This document shows positions 52,896 through 54,778 of a stretch of 54,778 nt of DNA, piece after piece. How positions within the stretch are numbered: position 1 is the first letter of the stretch; the number at the start of each line of letters is the position of its first letter. The DNA comes from Deltaproteobacteria bacterium (lineage in GTDB: Bacteria; Desulfobacterota; DSM-4660; Desulfatiglandales; Desulfatiglandaceae): the NCBI GenBank assembly GCA_021737425.1, contig JAIPDZ010000002.1, forward strand, positions 1-54,778. Direction: 5' to 3'. The notes beneath the pieces are model-generated. The model saw only the letters and a program-made list of their open reading frames with translations. It ran no database searches and had not been told where the DNA came from. A program made the translations under genes and the position numbers.

Positions 52896-53463
52896 GTGGA
52901 TGACCTTCCAATTCAGCCCGAATTTCTTTCAGGATGGGGCCGTCCTCCCCCCATAGTTTGCAGCTGTTCACCAGGGTGGAGAGGCCCTGAAACCCATCCA
53001 GGGTCCGGGGGAGTTCGCGAGGCTCTCGGGAGTAGTGGGTCCAGTAGCCATGCAGAGCAGCCGTTCCCATGACCACTATCAGATGGGTCATATGGTTGCA
53101 TCCCTTGACCCCGCCCAACAGCTTTTTGACCTGCTCGGTGTACCCGGAAATAATCTTGACGCCCACCAGTCGTTTCACCCCCTCCAAAGTGGTGGGGCAC
53201 ATTTCGTGGGGAATCCGAGGCATTTCAGCCTCCACATCCAGGATGGTGACGGGCCATCCGCCCACCAAAAAGCGAACACACATATGGTGGACCACATCCG
53301 CGGGCCGGGGCTTACCGTTCCAGTGATATCCGGATACGAACCGTTCGTCCCTGAGCCAACCCTCCACCACCAATCGTTCCTTTTTGACCGGATAGGTCCG
53401 CAACTCCAGCCGTCGCTCATGGACCGGAGCAACCCCTTTGATCATGTCCTTTAAACGACTCAC
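52885..53463 (-). CDS. DUF2889 protein
   Basis: 192-residue DUF2889 family member, function unknown. Features: RRLELRTYPVKKERLVVEG start, VRFLVGGWPVTILDVEAEMPRIPHEMCP, and GCNHMTHLIVVMG, with conserved Cys/His residues that could bind metal. GTG start, 6 bases after AGGAG. The next gene on the strand is the small membrane protein, 48 bases upstream. The stop codon lies inside the FKBP terminator. Confidence 0.85.
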   Translation of the reverse strand: MSRLKDMIKGVAPVHERRLELRTYPVKKERLVVEGWLRDERFVSGYHWNGKPRPADVVHHMCVRFLVGGWPVTILDVEAEMPRIPHEMCPTTLEGVKRLVGVKIISGYTEQVKKLLGGVKGCNHMTHLIVVMGTAALHGYWTHYSREPRELPRTLDGFQGLSTLVNSCKLWGEDGPILKEIRAELEGHPQTP

Positions 53464-53511
53464 AACATACTCCTGTTCCCATCCCCATGCGGAGGTCCCC
53501 TCGAACCGGGG

Positions 53512-53889
53512 CTATTTGATACAGGCCATTAACAGGATCCCGAACACAAACGCGAGCAGACCCCAGAAGCGGATGGTTTCCGGGGTGGCCTTTGAAAACC
53601 ACCACTCCAGAAGCCCTTTGATCTGGGTCGAAGGCGCCATGACCCAATAGACCCCCTTGGACAGGCCCAAGATCCCCAGGATAAACACAAACCAGAAGGG
53701 GTCAGTGCTGGTAAAGGCGCCGATGATCAGAACCGCCCCGAAAACCAAGGGGAGCAGGGAAAGCGCCTTTATCCGCTCCACAACAAACACGCGTCCGAGG
53801 GTGTCCCGTGTTCTATCGGTAAACACGATCAGAAATGTCCCCAGTGCAATCCAGAGAATGGCAATGATGTAGAGTATGGGTGTCATCAT
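53512..53889 (-). CDS. Small integral membrane protein, four hydrophobic segments
   Basis: I do not recognise this 125-residue protein. Hydrophobic segments at about 4-22, 46-62, 66-84 and 105-122. ATG at 53889 follows AGGAGG by 5 bases, a strong site. A short positively charged loop (RTRDTLGR) and an amphipathic middle (IKGLLEWWFSK). Function not inferable. Confidence 0.75.
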   Translation of the reverse strand: MMTPILYIIAILWIALGTFLIVFTDRTRDTLGRVFVVERIKALSLLPLVFGAVLIIGAFTSTDPFWFVFILGILGLSKGVYWVMAPSTQIKGLLEWWFSKATPETIRFWGLLAFVFGILLMACIK

Positions 53890-54238
53890 GAAATCCTCCT
53901 GATCCGGGCGCCTCTGTCAACCCTTTGATATTGTGCCATATTAAGGATATCGCCAGAATACGGAAACACGGTGAATGGATGACAATGAAGGATAAGGTCC
54001 ATTCCGATTGAAGCGGCTGTCCCCATCAGGGGAAAAGGCACTTTCTTTCGATAAAACGCGGTGGGTAGCGAGGTTTACGGTTCAGCCTGTCGCAACCATC
54101 AGACTCTCGGGTTACAAATCGAACCGGTCTCAAGGGCGCAAGAAAAAAAACCTATGGGCAATCGATCCACTGCACCATGCCACTCTGCCCGTAAAGACAA
54201 AGCTGCCCTCTCATAAGACCTGACGCAGGGATCGAATA
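53890..54238. other. Gene-free region between the membrane protein and the flavodoxin gene
   Basis: 349 bases with no supported gene. An open frame on the plus strand (from 54008) and its shadows lack ribosome binding sites. I see no convincing structure; a GGTAGCGAGGTTTACGG stretch at about 54064 was considered for a GEMM riboswitch and rejected. Confidence 0.45.
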
Positions 54239-54742
54239 TTATACGGAAGCCCGGGCCTTCTTTATCATGGCTGCGGCAAAATCCTTGCCGTCTTCTAAAT
54301 CCGCTGTGTCTGGATGTCCCATGGCCCCCTGGGCCTCCATGGCCCATGCCTGATGCTCAGCCTTCTGCATGAGGGCGTCAATGATCTGCTGTTTTACCTT
54401 GCCCTGGCAGCCAAAGGTTCCGATGATGGTGGCCTGCTTGGCCACGGTCAGGGCATCATAAAATGCGGTAACCGCCAACTGTCCTCCCCTGAGCGAGCCG
54501 TGGGTGGCAAAGAGGGCCAACTGCTTTCCTTCCGGAACCTTTTTCAAAAATTCCCGGGCCTTTGCGGGAACACTGTGAGACTGGACCGGGAACCCATAAA
54601 AAATGACATCATAGGCATCCAAATCAGTGACATCCCGTACAGGCAAAATCTCCTTTTTGGCCTGTTCAATACCGTCATAAATGGCATGGGCCAGCTTTTC
54701 CGTGTTTCCGGTCTCCGAGTAGTACGTGACAAGGGCCTTCAT
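54239..54742 (-). CDS. Flavodoxin-like domain protein
   Basis: 167 residues from ATG 54742, which has GGAGG about 8 bases upstream. The FMN-phosphate loop is TYYSETGNTEKLA (6-18), with YGFPVQSHSVPAKA and FATHGSLRGG as the second and third flavin contacts, and GTFGCQGKV later. Resembles WrbA/flavodoxin-family electron carriers or oxidoreductases. The frame opens 5 codons further up at 54757, but that start has no ribosome binding site. Confidence 0.88.
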   Translation of the reverse strand: MKALVTYYSETGNTEKLAHAIYDGIEQAKKEILPVRDVTDLDAYDVIFYGFPVQSHSVPAKAREFLKKVPEGKQLALFATHGSLRGGQLAVTAFYDALTVAKQATIIGTFGCQGKVKQQIIDALMQKAEHQAWAMEAQGAMGHPDTADLEDGKDFAAAMIKKARASV

Positions 54743-54778
54743 ATTTTGTTCCTCCACACAATGATTTTGCCGTTTTTT

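Noticed and set aside
54060-54085. GGTAGCGAGGTTTACGG segment as a cyclic-di-GMP (GEMM) riboswitch
   Set aside because: The GACGCAAAGCC core and the tetraloop-receptor of the GEMM family are missing, and the downstream gene is on the opposite strand.

Overview
The window (about 57% G+C by eye, densely packed, both strands used) looks like a chromosomal core region of an anaerobic, Gram-negative bacterium of the Desulfobacterota (former Deltaproteobacteria). The evidence is the mix of families: a four-subunit 2-oxoacid:ferredoxin oxidoreductase (korDABC), DUF116, DUF4416, DUF3786 and DUF2889 genes, a yicC-remA-gmk operon, a ResB/CcsA cytochrome c maturation pair, a heptose kinase for LPS, and an NtrC-type two-component pair beside a prepilin peptidase. 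Genus cannot be fixed from this sequence.

Layout. 1-347: 3' end of a molybdopterin oxidoreductase. 348-893: gene-free, with a terminator and a repeat. 894-8000: maf, tatD, a GAF-PilB/GspE ATPase, argC, a ychF-like GTPase and an Smr gene. 8126-12670 (+): DUF3786, purE, a tsaC-like gene, nadA and a PLP decarboxylase. 12709-21100 (-): a long run def-fmt-DUF116-rsmB, then rpe-hldE kinase-DUF4416-yicC-remA-gmk, interrupted by a repeat and by a decayed trkH fragment on the other strand. 21366-27750 (+): HD phosphohydrolase, EI24 protein, DnaJ/CbpA, ThiI-like thiolase, korDABC. 27771-35882: response regulator, histidine kinase, prepilin peptidase, YciO-type protein, sppA, rpsA, cmk. 36257-39374 (+): IHF/HU, a large SRP RNA, pgeF, pyrG. 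39619-42283 (-): a penicillin-binding protein and serS. 42573-52836 (+): resB, ccsA, an unknown acidic protein, valS, nadC, a metal ABC transporter, an unknown gene, a SpoU methylase, a SlyD-like FKBP. 52885-54742 (-): DUF2889, a small membrane protein, a flavodoxin-like protein.

Most genes are housekeeping. nadA and nadC (NAD), purE and pyrG (nucleotides), argC, def/fmt (protein N-termini), serS/valS and several RNA-modification enzymes dominate. I found no defence system, CRISPR array, prophage or tRNA gene. The less ordinary material is mostly non-coding: a MITE-like element with 18-bp perfect terminal inverted repeats and a perfect 10-bp target duplication at 52129-52306, carrying a nested double-hairpin repeat; a three-copy hairpin repeat family near 550, 1540 and 17280; a perfect three-way-junction palindrome at the end of tsaC; a 180-bp element with 22-bp imperfect inverted ends after pyrG; and an SRP RNA that appears to carry the Alu domain known best from Bacillus.
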